Source: Clostridium neonatale
GTDB lineage: Bacteria; Bacillota; Clostridia; Clostridiales; Clostridiaceae
Assembly: GCF_001458595.1 (NCBI RefSeq)
Contig: NZ_LN890328.1
Span: 1,518,926-1,582,925, forward strand
DNA length: 64,000 bases
Reading direction: 5' to 3'
The notes under the pieces were generated by a model. It saw only the letters and a program-made list of their open reading frames with translations, did no database searches and was not told the origin of the DNA. Positions 51,235-61,050 of this stretch are shown piece by piece. Each line of letters opens with the position of its first letter. Position 1 is the first letter of the stretch. The position numbers were made by a program, and so were the translations under genes.

Positions 51235-53691
51235 TTATATAATTTTAAATTCTTTTGCGACAGAAATGGCCATAGTCCTATTTTTCACATTAAGCTTACT
51301 GTAAATATTCTTTGTATGAAACTTAACAGTATCTATTTTTATATTTAAATATTCACTTATTTCACTATTAGACATACCATTAGATATTAAGTTTATTATT
51401 TCTTTTTCAGATTTTGTTAATTTTATTTTTTCATCTTCAGAATATATTTTTTTACTTAAATATTTAGGATACATTCGTGCAAATTTTCTACTTTCAGTTA
51501 ATATTAATTTTATATATTCTAAGTCAATACTTTCATCTCTTTTATCATATTTTATATATTTATTAATAACTTCATAGACTCCATCACCTTCATCAGCATA
51601 AATTCTAATAAAATCATATGGCTCTGTTATCTTTAGCGCTTCTTCTATTTTATTAAATGCTAATTCTTCTTCTAATCTATTTAATGCAATGCTCTGTAAT
51701 ATTAAACATTCTGCCATATTCATATTGTGCTTTGCTTTTTTATTCAATTTATATAATATCTCTAAAAACGCTATAACCCGTGTATAATCTTGCATAGCAA
51801 TAAGAACTCTAGCTTTAGTAAAATATTCATACATATTTATAGATAAAAATTTCTTTTCTGTTTGCTTATTATAATTTATTAACCAGGTCTTAGCTTCCTC
51901 TATATTTCCTATTAATAGATTATATCTTGTATATGCAGCATTCAAATTATTTGATATATTACAATCCTTACATCTTTCTACTTCTTCTTTAAGACTATTA
52001 AGTATCATATTGGCATCATTAATATTTCCACTTGCTATTTGAATCTTTAATGTTAAAATCTTGCTTACAAAAATAAACTCTAGATTGCATGATTCCTTAT
52101 AAAAAGCAGTATTATCACTTAACTTTAATGCTGCTTCAATTATATTATTCTTTTCATAATCAATTTCAGATAATGCAATATTTACTGCTGAATAATAATT
52201 ATTATGATAAATATATTTTAATATTGCATTAGATTTTACATTATCTTTATCATATTTAATCCACCAAGAACTTGTGTCATTCATACCTTTTAGTATACTT
52301 GGGAAATTTGCTGTTGGTACTACATTAACAATATGATCATCATTAATATTTCCCCTTTTAATTTTATCTTCCCATATTTCTTTTACATAAATGCTATTAT
52401 TCTCTTGAAGCATAGCATATAGCAATATTAACCTATCTTCAATAACTTTAAGCTTATTAAAATATTGTTCTTTATTTTTTGACCTATTATATTTTGTGAG
52501 AACTTCTTTTCTTAAATGTTCTAATTTTTTTATCCATTGTCTACCTTCTTCAAAATTATAATGAATTATTTCAAACATAGCTATAAAACCACATATAGAT
52601 GAATTCTTTTCCATTAATTCTTTAGATACTTTTATTAAATATTCTTTAATTAAGGTAAAATTTTCTAGAAAGTTAGCTTGATCGCAAAACTTTTCCAATG
52701 CACGTACTTCATCTTTTTCTAACTTGGCCTTTGAATAAGAATATGCCGCTTCTATAAATTGATTATTTTTTTCATAACATTTACCCATTTCTATATATGC
52801 TAAAGTAAATTTTTCTCTATCAATATAATCATATTTTTCTTTTATGCTACTTTTGAATAACTCTTTAAAAATATATTTTTTATCTTTTTTTAAAAATACA
52901 ATTTCTTTCAAAAGTTCTTCTATGTTTTCATCTTTTGTTATAAATTTAGCCTGTTCTAATGTTACTTCTGGAAATAATGATATTATAATTAACTGTTCTT
53001 TTCTTTTTTTGCTTAATTTGTCCCAAATGTACTTATCAAATGCTTCCTTATAATATTTACTTTCTACAAATTTTTTATAATCTAGGGTATTATCATTTAA
53101 TTTGAAGTACATCATCCCCAAAATCACTAATATAGGTACCCCACCAGTTAATTCCAAAATTATTTTAATATGCTCTTCTTTAAAAGTATTAATATTATTC
53201 TTTTTAAATAATAACTCTATTTCTTCTTTTTTAAATAATAGATCTTTTTTTGATACTATCCCAATTTGATTTTTTATCATTATATTAATAAATTCTTTTG
53301 GTATCTTCTTTGAACTTATGAATATAAACTTACAGTTATCTCTTGAGTTTTCAATGTAATATGATATTTCTTCTAATATATTTCTTTCATAAATACGGTT
53401 AAATTCATCAAAAATAATTACTTTTTTTCTTCTGATATCTGTATTTAATACTGATATTAATTCTTTTTCAATTCCATTTATATTATCCTGTTCTTCGCAT
53501 TCATACCAAACATAATGCTCCAGATAATTTTTTGAATAGCTCATAACAGATTTAGTTTTTCCAATACCTAATGATCCATAAACATATAGTACTTTATTAA
53601 ATTTTAAATTTTTATCGATTATATTATTTACTCTTTTTCTTTCAATATCTTTTTCATTAATTTTTGCATAATCAAATAATCTTTCAATCAT
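51235..53691 (-). CDS. MalT-type LuxR-family ATP-binding regulator
   Basis: 818 residues. P-loop in LYVYGSLGIGKTKSVMSYSK (about 35-54), Walker B in KKVIIFDEFNRIYE, then a helical-repeat middle (about 300-720, for example YTRVIAFLEILYKLNKKA). At the C-terminus a LuxR HTH: KLTKSEKEIINLISNGMS and IKIDTVKFHTKNIYSKLNVK. This is the STAND/MalT layout: nucleotide-binding, repeat sensor, DNA-binding. Signal and targets unknown. Stands alone between Feo and MscS genes. Confidence 0.85.
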   Translation of the reverse strand: MIERLFDYAKINEKDIERKRVNNIIDKNLKFNKVLYVYGSLGIGKTKSVMSYSKNYLEHYVWYECEEQDNINGIEKELISVLNTDIRRKKVIIFDEFNRIYERNILEEISYYIENSRDNCKFIFISSKKIPKEFINIMIKNQIGIVSKKDLLFKKEEIELLFKKNNINTFKEEHIKIILELTGGVPILVILGMMYFKLNDNTLDYKKFVESKYYKEAFDKYIWDKLSKKRKEQLIIISLFPEVTLEQAKFITKDENIEELLKEIVFLKKDKKYIFKELFKSSIKEKYDYIDREKFTLAYIEMGKCYEKNNQFIEAAYSYSKAKLEKDEVRALEKFCDQANFLENFTLIKEYLIKVSKELMEKNSSICGFIAMFEIIHYNFEEGRQWIKKLEHLRKEVLTKYNRSKNKEQYFNKLKVIEDRLILLYAMLQENNSIYVKEIWEDKIKRGNINDDHIVNVVPTANFPSILKGMNDTSSWWIKYDKDNVKSNAILKYIYHNNYYSAVNIALSEIDYEKNNIIEAALKLSDNTAFYKESCNLEFIFVSKILTLKIQIASGNINDANMILNSLKEEVERCKDCNISNNLNAAYTRYNLLIGNIEEAKTWLINYNKQTEKKFLSINMYEYFTKARVLIAMQDYTRVIAFLEILYKLNKKAKHNMNMAECLILQSIALNRLEEELAFNKIEEALKITEPYDFIRIYADEGDGVYEVINKYIKYDKRDESIDLEYIKLILTESRKFARMYPKYLSKKIYSEDEKIKLTKSEKEIINLISNGMSNSEISEYLNIKIDTVKFHTKNIYSKLNVKNRTMAISVAKEFKII

Positions 53692-53730
53692 TTTTATCTC
53701 CCAGTTACCTTAAATTTCCACCAAATCATT

Positions 53731-53772
53731 ATGAGAGGGTATTGCTATTACCAAATAACAATACCCTCTCAT
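53731..53772. terminator. Perfect 14-bp hairpin between MscS and MalT-type genes
   Basis: ATGAGAGGGTATTG/CAATACCCTCTCAT around a 14-base loop. It follows the MscS stop on the minus strand; T-runs are weak, so it is a terminator or processing site. Confidence 0.6.
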
Positions 53773-53786
53773 AATTTAATACATAT

Positions 53787-54608
53787 TTAATTTTCATTTC
53801 CTTTTATATGTACATCCATTTGGTTATAAGGAATACTTATTTCTTCTTCATCAAACTTCATTTTCACTCTTTCTAGTAAATTAAAATGAACAGTCCAATA
53901 ATCTTCTGTTTTAGTCCATACCCTTACAACAAATGTTATAGCACTATCTCCATGTTTAGATAACGCAACAAAAGGCTTTGGATCTTTTAAAATAAGTTCC
54001 TCTGTATTAATTACTGAAAATAATGCACTCTTGACTTTACTTATTTCTTGCTCATAACCAACAGTAAAATTCAAATCAACTCTTCTAGTATCTTTACTTG
54101 TATAATTCACTATACTCTTATTTGCCAATTCTCCATTTGGAATAAGAATCTGCTTGTTATCAAAAGTAACTAAGTGAGTATAAAATATTCCTATTTTCTC
54201 TACTGTTCCTGTATGATCTCCACTGTCAATTAAATCTCCAACATTAAATGGTCTAATTATAAGTATTATAACTCCACCTGCAAAATTTGAAAGACTCCCT
54301 TGAAGTGCCAGACCAATTGCAAGACCTGCAGAACCTACAAGTGCAACTAAACTACTTGTTTTTAATCCTACATAATCCATAACTATTAGTATTAAAAGTA
54401 TTTTTAAACTTATGCTTATTACTCCATCTAAAAATGAGCTTATTGTAGGATCAATGTTTCTTTTTTCTAATATAGCGTTAAATATATTTACTGCTCTCTT
54501 GACTAATTTCCAGCCTATACTTAAAATAAGCAGTCCTATAAGTATTTTTACTCCACTTGAAAACATCCAAGTTTGCAAAGCTATAAACATCTGCTCTAAT
54601 AAAATCAT
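53787..54608 (-). CDS. Small-conductance mechanosensitive channel (MscS family)
   Basis: 273 residues. Three N-terminal membrane segments, with the pore helix VGSAGLAIGLALQGSLSNFA followed by GGVIILIIRPFNVGDLID. A beta domain contains GTVEKIGIFYTHLVTFDNKQ and ILIPNGELANKSIVNY, and the C-terminus ends in the ISIPYNQMDVHI segment. Length and motif order are normal for MscS. Releases solutes on hypo-osmotic shock. Confidence 0.93.
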   Translation of the reverse strand: MILLEQMFIALQTWMFSSGVKILIGLLILSIGWKLVKRAVNIFNAILEKRNIDPTISSFLDGVISISLKILLILIVMDYVGLKTSSLVALVGSAGLAIGLALQGSLSNFAGGVIILIIRPFNVGDLIDSGDHTGTVEKIGIFYTHLVTFDNKQILIPNGELANKSIVNYTSKDTRRVDLNFTVGYEQEISKVKSALFSVINTEELILKDPKPFVALSKHGDSAITFVVRVWTKTEDYWTVHFNLLERVKMKFDEEEISIPYNQMDVHIKGNEN

Positions 54609-54712
54609 CTTTTCCTCCCTTAAGTCTAAATCATATTGTCATAAATGATTATATATAAGAATTAATACTATAGTCTAGTGTTAATTTTTACTTTAGCATT
54701 ATGTGACAATCG

Positions 54713-55024
54713 TTATCTTTCTATATTATCTCCTTCATAGGAAATAATTCCACCTGCTACATTAATAACATTGTAACCTTCTTCTCTAAGCATATAACAA
54801 GTACTTGCAGTTCTTGCTCCTGACCTACATATTAAATAATATTCTTTATTCTTATCTAGAAATTCATCTGGAGCATCTAATAAATCCTGCATTGGTATGT
54901 TTATTGCTGTTTTTAACATTCCAGATTTACATTCATAAGGTTCTCTTATGTCAATTAATTCTATATTTCCTAATAAATCATCTATCTCACTTACATTTAT
55001 GTTTTCTCTTTTTAAATTGCTCAT
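54713..55024 (-). CDS. Rhodanese-like sulfurtransferase domain protein
   Basis: 103 residues from MSNLKRENINVSEIDDLL; the ATG at 55022-55024 has AAGGAG eight bases upstream. Single rhodanese domain: IELIDIREPYECKSGMLKTA, then YLICRSGARTASTCYMLREE with active-site Cys in CRSGAR. No redox partner adjacent. Likely thiosulfate sulfurtransferase or persulfide carrier. Confidence 0.9.
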   Translation of the reverse strand: MSNLKRENINVSEIDDLLGNIELIDIREPYECKSGMLKTAINIPMQDLLDAPDEFLDKNKEYYLICRSGARTASTCYMLREEGYNVINVAGGIISYEGDNIER

Positions 55025-55119
55025 TAAAAATTTCTCCTTAGTTTCTTTATAAAATTTTAAATCCATATAACCATATAGTATAAGTAAAAACTTTAAATAT
55101 TGTATTTTCCCATTTTCTT

Positions 55120-55641
55120 TTATGTGAACTCATTTCTATTAATGCACATTTCATAACAATTCCACATTTCACTTGAAGCTTTAAATTTATTTTTAATTAA
55201 TTTATATTTTTTAAAGCCTGCTTTTTCGTAACATTTTATTGCACTTTTATTAAAATCAAATACTCCAAGCGTTATTTTGTTTAACCTTAAGTTTTCAAAC
55301 CCTATTTTTAAAATTTTAAAAATTGCCTCTTTGCCTATTCCCTTTCCTCTATATGTTTCATCGCCAATTAATACACGACATATTCTTCCTATTGTTCTTC
55401 CTTCATCTGAAATCTTAAGTTCAATTGTCCCTATCATTTTATTTTCTTCTGAAACAATTTTATATATAAAAACATTCTGGCTTTCTTCTGCCTTTCTTAA
55501 ATAATATTTCAGCTGATTGATAGTTAATGGATACGAATATAGATTTCCAGACCACTGCAATAGAAAATCTGATGTTGTGTTTTCATTCCATTTAATTATA
55601 TTTATTAAGTCTTCTTCCGTTATTAATTTAAGTTCTATCAT
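55120..55641 (-). CDS. GNAT-family N-acetyltransferase (RimJ/RimL-like)
   Basis: 173 residues. Acetyl-CoA-binding motif in LIGDETYRGKGIGKEAIFKI, followed by LRLNKITLGVFDFNKSAIKC and YEKAGFKKY. The N-terminal ELKLITEEDLINIIKWN is typical of RimJ/RimL-type members that act on protein N-termini or small molecules. Substrate unknown. Confidence 0.88.
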   Translation of the reverse strand: MIELKLITEEDLINIIKWNENTTSDFLLQWSGNLYSYPLTINQLKYYLRKAEESQNVFIYKIVSEENKMIGTIELKISDEGRTIGRICRVLIGDETYRGKGIGKEAIFKILKIGFENLRLNKITLGVFDFNKSAIKCYEKAGFKKYKLIKNKFKASSEMWNCYEMCINRNEFT

Positions 55642-55975
55642 TTTTCACCACTATTACTTTAATATATTCATTATTCTTATTAATTTTATTATTATAGCTA
55701 GTATAATAAATAATTTAAATGTAAACATAATTTTATTTTTATTATATTATGTTGCAATAATAAAACTTCATTTAAAATTTCATATTCACTTTTTAATTTT
55801 CGTTCATTTCTATATATTTTTAATGGAAGAGTCTTAATATTATTGTTTTTATGCAAAAAATTTATAAATAAAAAGAGACATCACAATAAGTATATGTACA
55901 GATTAATTTTAATCACACATAATTTTATAAAACAGGTATTATGATATCATCTTTTTATGTAACTTATATTAAATT
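55642..55975. other. Intergenic stretch, nothing recognised
   Basis: 334 bp of AT-rich sequence between two minus-strand genes. No gene, hairpin or repeat that stands out; promoter of the GNAT gene presumably lies near 55660-55720. Confidence 0.4.
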
Positions 55976-56791
55976 CTATAACTTTTGTTGTGCTCCAAAG
56001 AACTCATAATGAATATCCTCTTCACTTACACCAAGTTCTACAAGTGCACTATTTAATGCTTTCATAAATGGTGGTGGTCCACAAAAATAAAATTGAGAAT
56101 TTAAATCTAAATTATCTTTTATCCAGTCTTTAGTCACAAATCCCTTAAAATCATAATCTTTACCTAGTATTTCATCATCATTTGGATCACTGAAAAATAC
56201 ATAATGTTTATTTTGACTCATTTCACACAAAGCCTTTACATCATTTGCAAATGGCTGCATTTGTGAATTTTGAACTGCTTCAATAAATGTAATATTTTTT
56301 ATTTTATTTACACTATCATAAAACATTGATAATAGTGGTGTTATTCCTATTCCTGCTGATACAAGCACTATTGGCTTATCCTTCTTATGTTTTTCTAAAG
56401 TGAAAAGTCCAGCCGGCATCATGGCTTCTATTAAATCTCCCACATTTAAATTATCATGAAGGTAATTACTTATGAGTCCATCTGGAACTCTTTTTACACT
56501 TATTCTATAAATATCTTCATTTGGTTTCATTGATAAACTGTATGTTCTTGTTACGCCTTTATATTTAGGATCATCAGTTTTTATTGTAAAAGGTAAAAAT
56601 TGTCCCGCCTTATGCTCTACAAGCTTACTTCCATCTTTAGCTTTAAAGTAAAATGATGTAATATCCTCTGTTTCTTTTACTTTGTCAACTAAGACCAATT
56701 CTTTTTTCCCACTCCATGGTTTTCCTGGTTCCTTATTACTCATAGTCCCCGAATACTTTTCCATTATGTCTTCTATATTTGATTTATCCAT
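55976..56791 (-). CDS. Flavohaemoglobin-type FAD/NAD(P)H reductase without globin
   Basis: 271 residues. FAD-binding domain with GQFLPFTIK and TRTYSLSMKPNEDIYRISVK (RTYS motif), NAD-binding domain with VLVSAGIGITPLLSMFYDS and FYFCGPPPFMKALNSAL. It ends HYEFFGAQQ, as in the reductase part of Hmp. There is no haem-globin domain and no 2Fe-2S cluster motif, so it needs an external electron acceptor. An N-terminal extension of about 30 residues contains KEPGKPWSGKKELV. Confidence 0.88.
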   Translation of the reverse strand: MDKSNIEDIMEKYSGTMSNKEPGKPWSGKKELVLVDKVKETEDITSFYFKAKDGSKLVEHKAGQFLPFTIKTDDPKYKGVTRTYSLSMKPNEDIYRISVKRVPDGLISNYLHDNLNVGDLIEAMMPAGLFTLEKHKKDKPIVLVSAGIGITPLLSMFYDSVNKIKNITFIEAVQNSQMQPFANDVKALCEMSQNKHYVFFSDPNDDEILGKDYDFKGFVTKDWIKDNLDLNSQFYFCGPPPFMKALNSALVELGVSEEDIHYEFFGAQQKL

Positions 56792-57126
56792 ACCATATTC
56801 CTCCAGTTACTTTATATAATATATTTTACATCAACATATTTTATTATTCAATAATAATTACTATCAATTATCATTAAATATGATATCTATTTCTATATTT
56901 AATAATATTCTTTGGTAATCATTTAAAATATATTCTTTGAAAAATATTTTAATTTTGCAATATCTATTATATCGATAATAACATACTTTTCAACTAATGT
57001 TTCTTTATACAAAATCCTTTTTTTTAACTCATGTTTCCTTATATAAAATCATTATAAATTGAATTTATATATATTAATGATATAATAAATATTAATTATA
57101 CTAAATACTCATTGGGGGAAACTTAT
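56792..57126. other. Divergent promoter region between reductase and LysR genes
   Basis: About 335 bp, very AT-rich, between divergently read genes. LysR proteins usually regulate the divergent neighbour from such a gap. No single convincing T-N11-A site stands out. Confidence 0.45.
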
Positions 57127-58026
57127 ATGCTTGATTTCAGATTTGATACTTTTTTAACTTTATGCAAAGTTAAAAATTACACAGAAACAGCAAAACTACT
57201 TCATCTTACTCAGCCTGCCGTATCACAACATATAAAATATTTAGAAAAAACATATAATTGCAAACTTTTTTCTTATAAAGGAAAATCATTGAGTTTAACT
57301 CCTAAAGGTGAAATTTTAAAATCCTTTGCAATGTCACTTAAAGCAAGCTCCGATAAAATTAAAAGTACACTTGCCATGGAAGATGATATATATCATTTGA
57401 AATTTGGATCTACATTAACAATCTCTGAATATACAATGAAACCTATAATATCTCAGGTACTTTTAGATAATCCAACTATAGATTTGACTATGGAAGTAAA
57501 CAATACAAAAATACTTCTTGAAAAACTTAAAGACGGTAAATTAGATTTTGTTGTACTTGAAGGCACATTTGATAAGCTAGACTACGAATCAAGGATTCTT
57601 TCTTTAGAACGATTTATTCCTATCTGCTCTCCAAATAATAAACTTGTTAACAAAGCTATTGAGTTCACTGATATTCTTAATGAACGTTTAATTACACGTG
57701 AATATGGTTCAGGTACAAGAAATATACTTGAGCACATATTATGTGATCATAATCTATCAATTACATCATTTAGAAATTTAACAAAGATAGGTAGTATTAA
57801 TATAATAAAAAACCTTGTTCAGAACAATTTTGGAATCACTTTTCTATATGAACAAGCTGTTTACGAAGAAATTAAACAAGGTACTTTATGTGAAGTATCT
57901 ATAAATAATTATAATGTTTCTCGTGAATTCAATTTTGTATTTTTAAAAGACAGTCTTCATAAAGAAGAATACCTTAAGTGGTTTGATTATTTCTATAGAA
58001 TAAAAAAATCGCCAAGGCGACTATGA
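57127..58026 (+). CDS. LysR-family transcriptional regulator
   Basis: 299 residues from MLDFRFDTFLTLCKVKNYTE; ATG at 57127 with GGGGGA upstream is preferred to the TTG at 57112. HTH: FLTLCKVKNYTETAKLLHLT, QPAVSQHIKYLEKTYNCKLF. The effector domain has LKFGSTLTISEYTMKPII and ENNFGITFLYEQAV-like sequence (VQNNFGITFLYEQAVYEEI). Divergent from the reductase gene, which is a likely target. Confidence 0.92.
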   Translation: MLDFRFDTFLTLCKVKNYTETAKLLHLTQPAVSQHIKYLEKTYNCKLFSYKGKSLSLTPKGEILKSFAMSLKASSDKIKSTLAMEDDIYHLKFGSTLTISEYTMKPIISQVLLDNPTIDLTMEVNNTKILLEKLKDGKLDFVVLEGTFDKLDYESRILSLERFIPICSPNNKLVNKAIEFTDILNERLITREYGSGTRNILEHILCDHNLSITSFRNLTKIGSINIIKNLVQNNFGITFLYEQAVYEEIKQGTLCEVSINNYNVSREFNFVFLKDSLHKEEYLKWFDYFYRIKKSPRRL

Positions 58027-58255
58027 TATAATCTTTTAAAGAATACAAATCCAATAGAATACAATAACTTTAATTTAAAAAATAATTTGGCCATCGATTT
58101 TTTCAGCGCATTCTGGATTTTCTGAGCAAGCCTGCGAAAAGGCCAGGCGCATATAATTTATTTTTTATTCTTTAGGCACTATGCATTGGTCTATTACAAT
58201 ATTCTCAAAAATAACTTACTCACAGATTCTCCTTCAATATAATTTCCTAAAGAAT

Positions 58256-58310
58256 AAAAACAATCTTGCATATTAACAGGAGTAAGCTTGCTCCTGAATA
58301 TACAAGATTG
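58256..58310 (-). terminator. Terminator of the 58325 gene
   Basis: CAATCTTG/CAAGATTG outer arms and CAGGAG/CTCCTG inner arms, five T residues on the minus strand. The 230 bp between this and the LysR stop hold no gene. Confidence 0.8.
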
Positions 58311-58324
58311 ACATAATATTATAT

Positions 58325-59083
58325 TTATTCTATAACTTCTAAAACGGGTCTGTATCCTACAGTTTTATAGCTAACATCTTTATTTACATAATTGAAATAT
58401 GTATTAGAATAAAAACCTCTTACTACACATTTATCTTTACATTCATTTTGTGTTAATGAACAGAAGTCATACCAGTTCCATAATGTATTGTTATCTCCAT
58501 ATAATTTTTCAGATTTATTCTTGTCTCCAGATGCTGTATCAAAACCATTTGATACAGGTAATCCTGGTATATTATCTACATTTACTATATATTTATTCCA
58601 TTCATTCTCTTCATTGTCCCTCTTTTTGTCTCCACCTTTTAGTAATCTTAAAAGATATCTTGTATTGTCAATAACAACAACCTTACCAAAAATTAAACCT
58701 TGGTTATTTAATTCGTCATAAGATATACTGCTTAAAATGTTCCTATCACATATAAGAAGTTTTTTTCCTTCATGATTTATTTCAACCCAACGAAGATTAT
58801 ATGAATCGTCTTTATCTGTATCTTTTATCTCTATCTTTTCTCCATTATACTCAGTAACATCTTCATAATTAATCAAATCCAGTGGACATATTATTTTTCC
58901 ACCATCTAAATATAATGATCCAAGTTTTCTTATTTTTCCTGTTTCATAAGTTGTTCTTTGTATTAATTTTTTAAATTCTTTTTTCTCTTTTCTCTTTTTA
59001 TTTAAAATACTTCCTCCAACTACTGCAATTGCAGTAAATAATGTTCCTGCACCTATTAATGCACCTTTCTTCTTATTGTCCAT
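58325..59083 (-). CDS. Membrane-anchored protein of unknown function
   Basis: 252 residues from MDNKKKGALIGAGTLF; the ATG at 59081-59083 has AGGAAGAAGGG upstream. One N-terminal membrane segment (about 7-26), then a soluble domain with LRWVEINHEGKKLLICDRNI, NNTLWNWYDFCSLTQNECKD and VGYRPVLEVIE at the end. The 'W.ei...g...li' and 'GyRPVl' pattern resembles the DUF6273/FISUMP-type domain of bacterial surface proteins. Function unknown. Twelve codons from the phosphoesterase gene, likely one operon. Confidence 0.6.
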   Translation of the reverse strand: MDNKKKGALIGAGTLFTAIAVVGGSILNKKRKEKKEFKKLIQRTTYETGKIRKLGSLYLDGGKIICPLDLINYEDVTEYNGEKIEIKDTDKDDSYNLRWVEINHEGKKLLICDRNILSSISYDELNNQGLIFGKVVVIDNTRYLLRLLKGGDKKRDNEENEWNKYIVNVDNIPGLPVSNGFDTASGDKNKSEKLYGDNNTLWNWYDFCSLTQNECKDKCVVRGFYSNTYFNYVNKDVSYKTVGYRPVLEVIE

Positions 59084-59118
59084 TTTTTTCCCTTCTTCCT
59101 TTATCATATATTAATTTA

Positions 59119-59805
59119 TTATAAAGAATCAATATAAAATTCTTTCATATCATCTAATCTTAAGCAGGCAAGCTTCCCACCAGCCTCTTTTCCAAAACAG
59201 TAGCCACAATCAATATATATAGTACCTTTTCTATGAAGTATTTTCACATCCTCCATCTCTTTAATATTTTCATCTATTATCTGTACTGGAGTATGACCAC
59301 AAATCATAGTAAAATTCTTATACTGTTTTTCATGTCCTATATTATCTCTCCCCCATAAACATGTAACTTCAGTCTGATTACTTAAAAATTCATTTAGGGA
59401 TAATTCATTAAACCCATCTGGAAAATCAAGACCAGCATGCACTAAAATATAATTATCTACAATTCTTATAAGAGGCAGAAGTTTTAAATAATTATAAAAC
59501 TTTTTCTCATAGTCTAATCCTCTATTTTTTAATTCATTATGTGTACTAAATCCACCATTACGATACCAGAGTTTTTCGTCATTACTGATGAAATAATTCA
59601 TAAAAAGCTGTTCATGATTACCACGTATCAAACTTATATTAGGATGTTTTACTATATAATCTACTATATCTAATGGCTTTTCACCTCTGTCTAGTATATC
59701 TCCCAATATGCATAAAGCATCATTATCACTAAATTTTATTAAATTTAGCATTGATAAAAAGGCATCATAACAGCCATGGATATCTGACATAACATATTTG
59801 CTCAT
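59119..59805 (-). CDS. Metallophosphoesterase, PPP (PrpA/ApaH-like) family
   Basis: 228 residues. All PPP signatures are present: DIHGCYDAF, GDILDRGEKPLDIVDY, IRGNHEQLFMNYF, and later MICGHTPVQIIDE and IYIDCGYCFG. Typical of bacterial protein serine/threonine phosphatases or diadenosine tetraphosphatases of this size. Cytosolic. Confidence 0.92.
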   Translation of the reverse strand: MSKYVMSDIHGCYDAFLSMLNLIKFSDNDALCILGDILDRGEKPLDIVDYIVKHPNISLIRGNHEQLFMNYFISNDEKLWYRNGGFSTHNELKNRGLDYEKKFYNYLKLLPLIRIVDNYILVHAGLDFPDGFNELSLNEFLSNQTEVTCLWGRDNIGHEKQYKNFTMICGHTPVQIIDENIKEMEDVKILHRKGTIYIDCGYCFGKEAGGKLACLRLDDMKEFYIDSL

Positions 59806-59944
59806 AATATCATACCTCTTTTTTATATAAGAAATATCACTCTAACAAACATAATAATATCTTATTATTAAAATTTCTATACATTTATTATATCAAAATA
59901 AACGCCTATACTAAATGTTTTTTACAAATAGTATGGCATCATAT

Positions 59945-60418
59945 TTATCTTTTATTTATGTTTAAATCTTTAAATTTATTAAATTTCATTAGAATGTCAT
60001 CATTTTCTTTAAAAAACATGTTTAGCATATAGATATCTCTTACCGTCTCAACACTTATGGCATGTTCTATAAGTTCTGTTTCTTTGAGCACTTTATCTTC
60101 ACATCCCAAATATATAAGAAAGTTTTCTATTATGTTATGTCTGTCCAATAAATATTTTCCAATTACCTTCCCCTGCTCCGTTAATATTATCATCCCATAT
60201 CTCTCGTATTTTATAAGACCAAATTCGCCTAGCTTTTTCATCATTTTAGATGCCGATGAATCACGTACATTAAGCATTTGAGCTATTTTATTTAGCCTTA
60301 CAAAATCTTCATTTTTAGAGCACCTATATATCATTTCCAAATAATCCTCCATTGACGGAGTCAAAAAATTCTTTTTAGAATTAATGCTCTCATATCCTCT
60401 ATATGTGTGAAAATCCAT
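59945..60418 (-). CDS. DtxR-family metal-dependent regulator
   Basis: 157 residues. N-terminal winged HTH: LTPSMEDYLEMIYRCSKNED, LNVRDSSASKMMKKLGEFGL, then GKVIGKYLLDRHNIIENFLI and ELIEHAISVETV, the metal-binding dimer domain with Glu and His. Lacks the SH3 third domain, as in MntR. Divergent from feoA-feoB at 60546, so Fe(II)- or Mn(II)-dependent repression of that operon is likely. Confidence 0.9.
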   Translation of the reverse strand: MDFHTYRGYESINSKKNFLTPSMEDYLEMIYRCSKNEDFVRLNKIAQMLNVRDSSASKMMKKLGEFGLIKYERYGMIILTEQGKVIGKYLLDRHNIIENFLIYLGCEDKVLKETELIEHAISVETVRDIYMLNMFFKENDDILMKFNKFKDLNINKR

Positions 60419-60545
60419 ATTGATTTTTCACCTCCATACAATATTTTTTATTTTATGTGTCATTTATACAAATTAACGCATAAGTTAGACTAGAGAAAGA
60501 TTTTTTCTTTAAACTTAAACTAATATATTAAAAGGAGATAAAATT

Positions 60546-60800
60546 ATGGAAGCAAATATATATACACCCAATCAAAGTACTCTTAATTTAATTAAACTTG
60601 GAACTAAATGCAGGGTTGTTGAACTAACTGCTACAGACCATATAAGAAGACGCTTTTTAGATCTTGGTCTTATTAATGGAACTGAAGTTGAAGCACTAAC
60701 AAAAAGTCCATCTGGTGACCCTATTGCATATCTTATAAGGGGAGCAGTCATTGCAATAAGGTCAGAAGATGCTTCAAAAATAGTTGTTGAAACACTTTAA
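60546..60800 (+). CDS. feoA: Ferrous iron transport protein A, second copy
   Basis: 84 residues, FeoA fold: CRVVELTATDHIRRRFLDLG, LINGTEVEALTKSPSGDPIA, IAIRSEDASKIVV. AAAAGGAG lies upstream. The 127-bp gap to the DtxR gene contains GTTAGACTA and AAACTAATA, possible halves of a metal-regulator site, not certain. FeoB follows after 250 bp. Confidence 0.9.
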   Translation: MEANIYTPNQSTLNLIKLGTKCRVVELTATDHIRRRFLDLGLINGTEVEALTKSPSGDPIAYLIRGAVIAIRSEDASKIVVETL

Positions 60801-61050
60801 CTCATGAATATAGGTAAATGCAAAAGCTTTATCCATATTCATAAGTATAAATGGACTATAGTTATGCAAGAATATTGTAGTTAACCAGCATAATGATAAC
60901 ATTAGTAAATATACAAATTATTATTGCATAACTTCGATTTTACTTTTTCTATATATAATAGATATTCTATATATAATAGATATTTTTAAGATTCTATTAT
61001 AATACCTAATTTATATATTATTTATTATTAATTTATAAAGGAGTTTAAAA

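Noticed and set aside
60419..60545. Defined DtxR/MntR operator
   Set aside because: Only partial half-sites (GTTAGACTA, AAACTAATA); not symmetrical enough to call.
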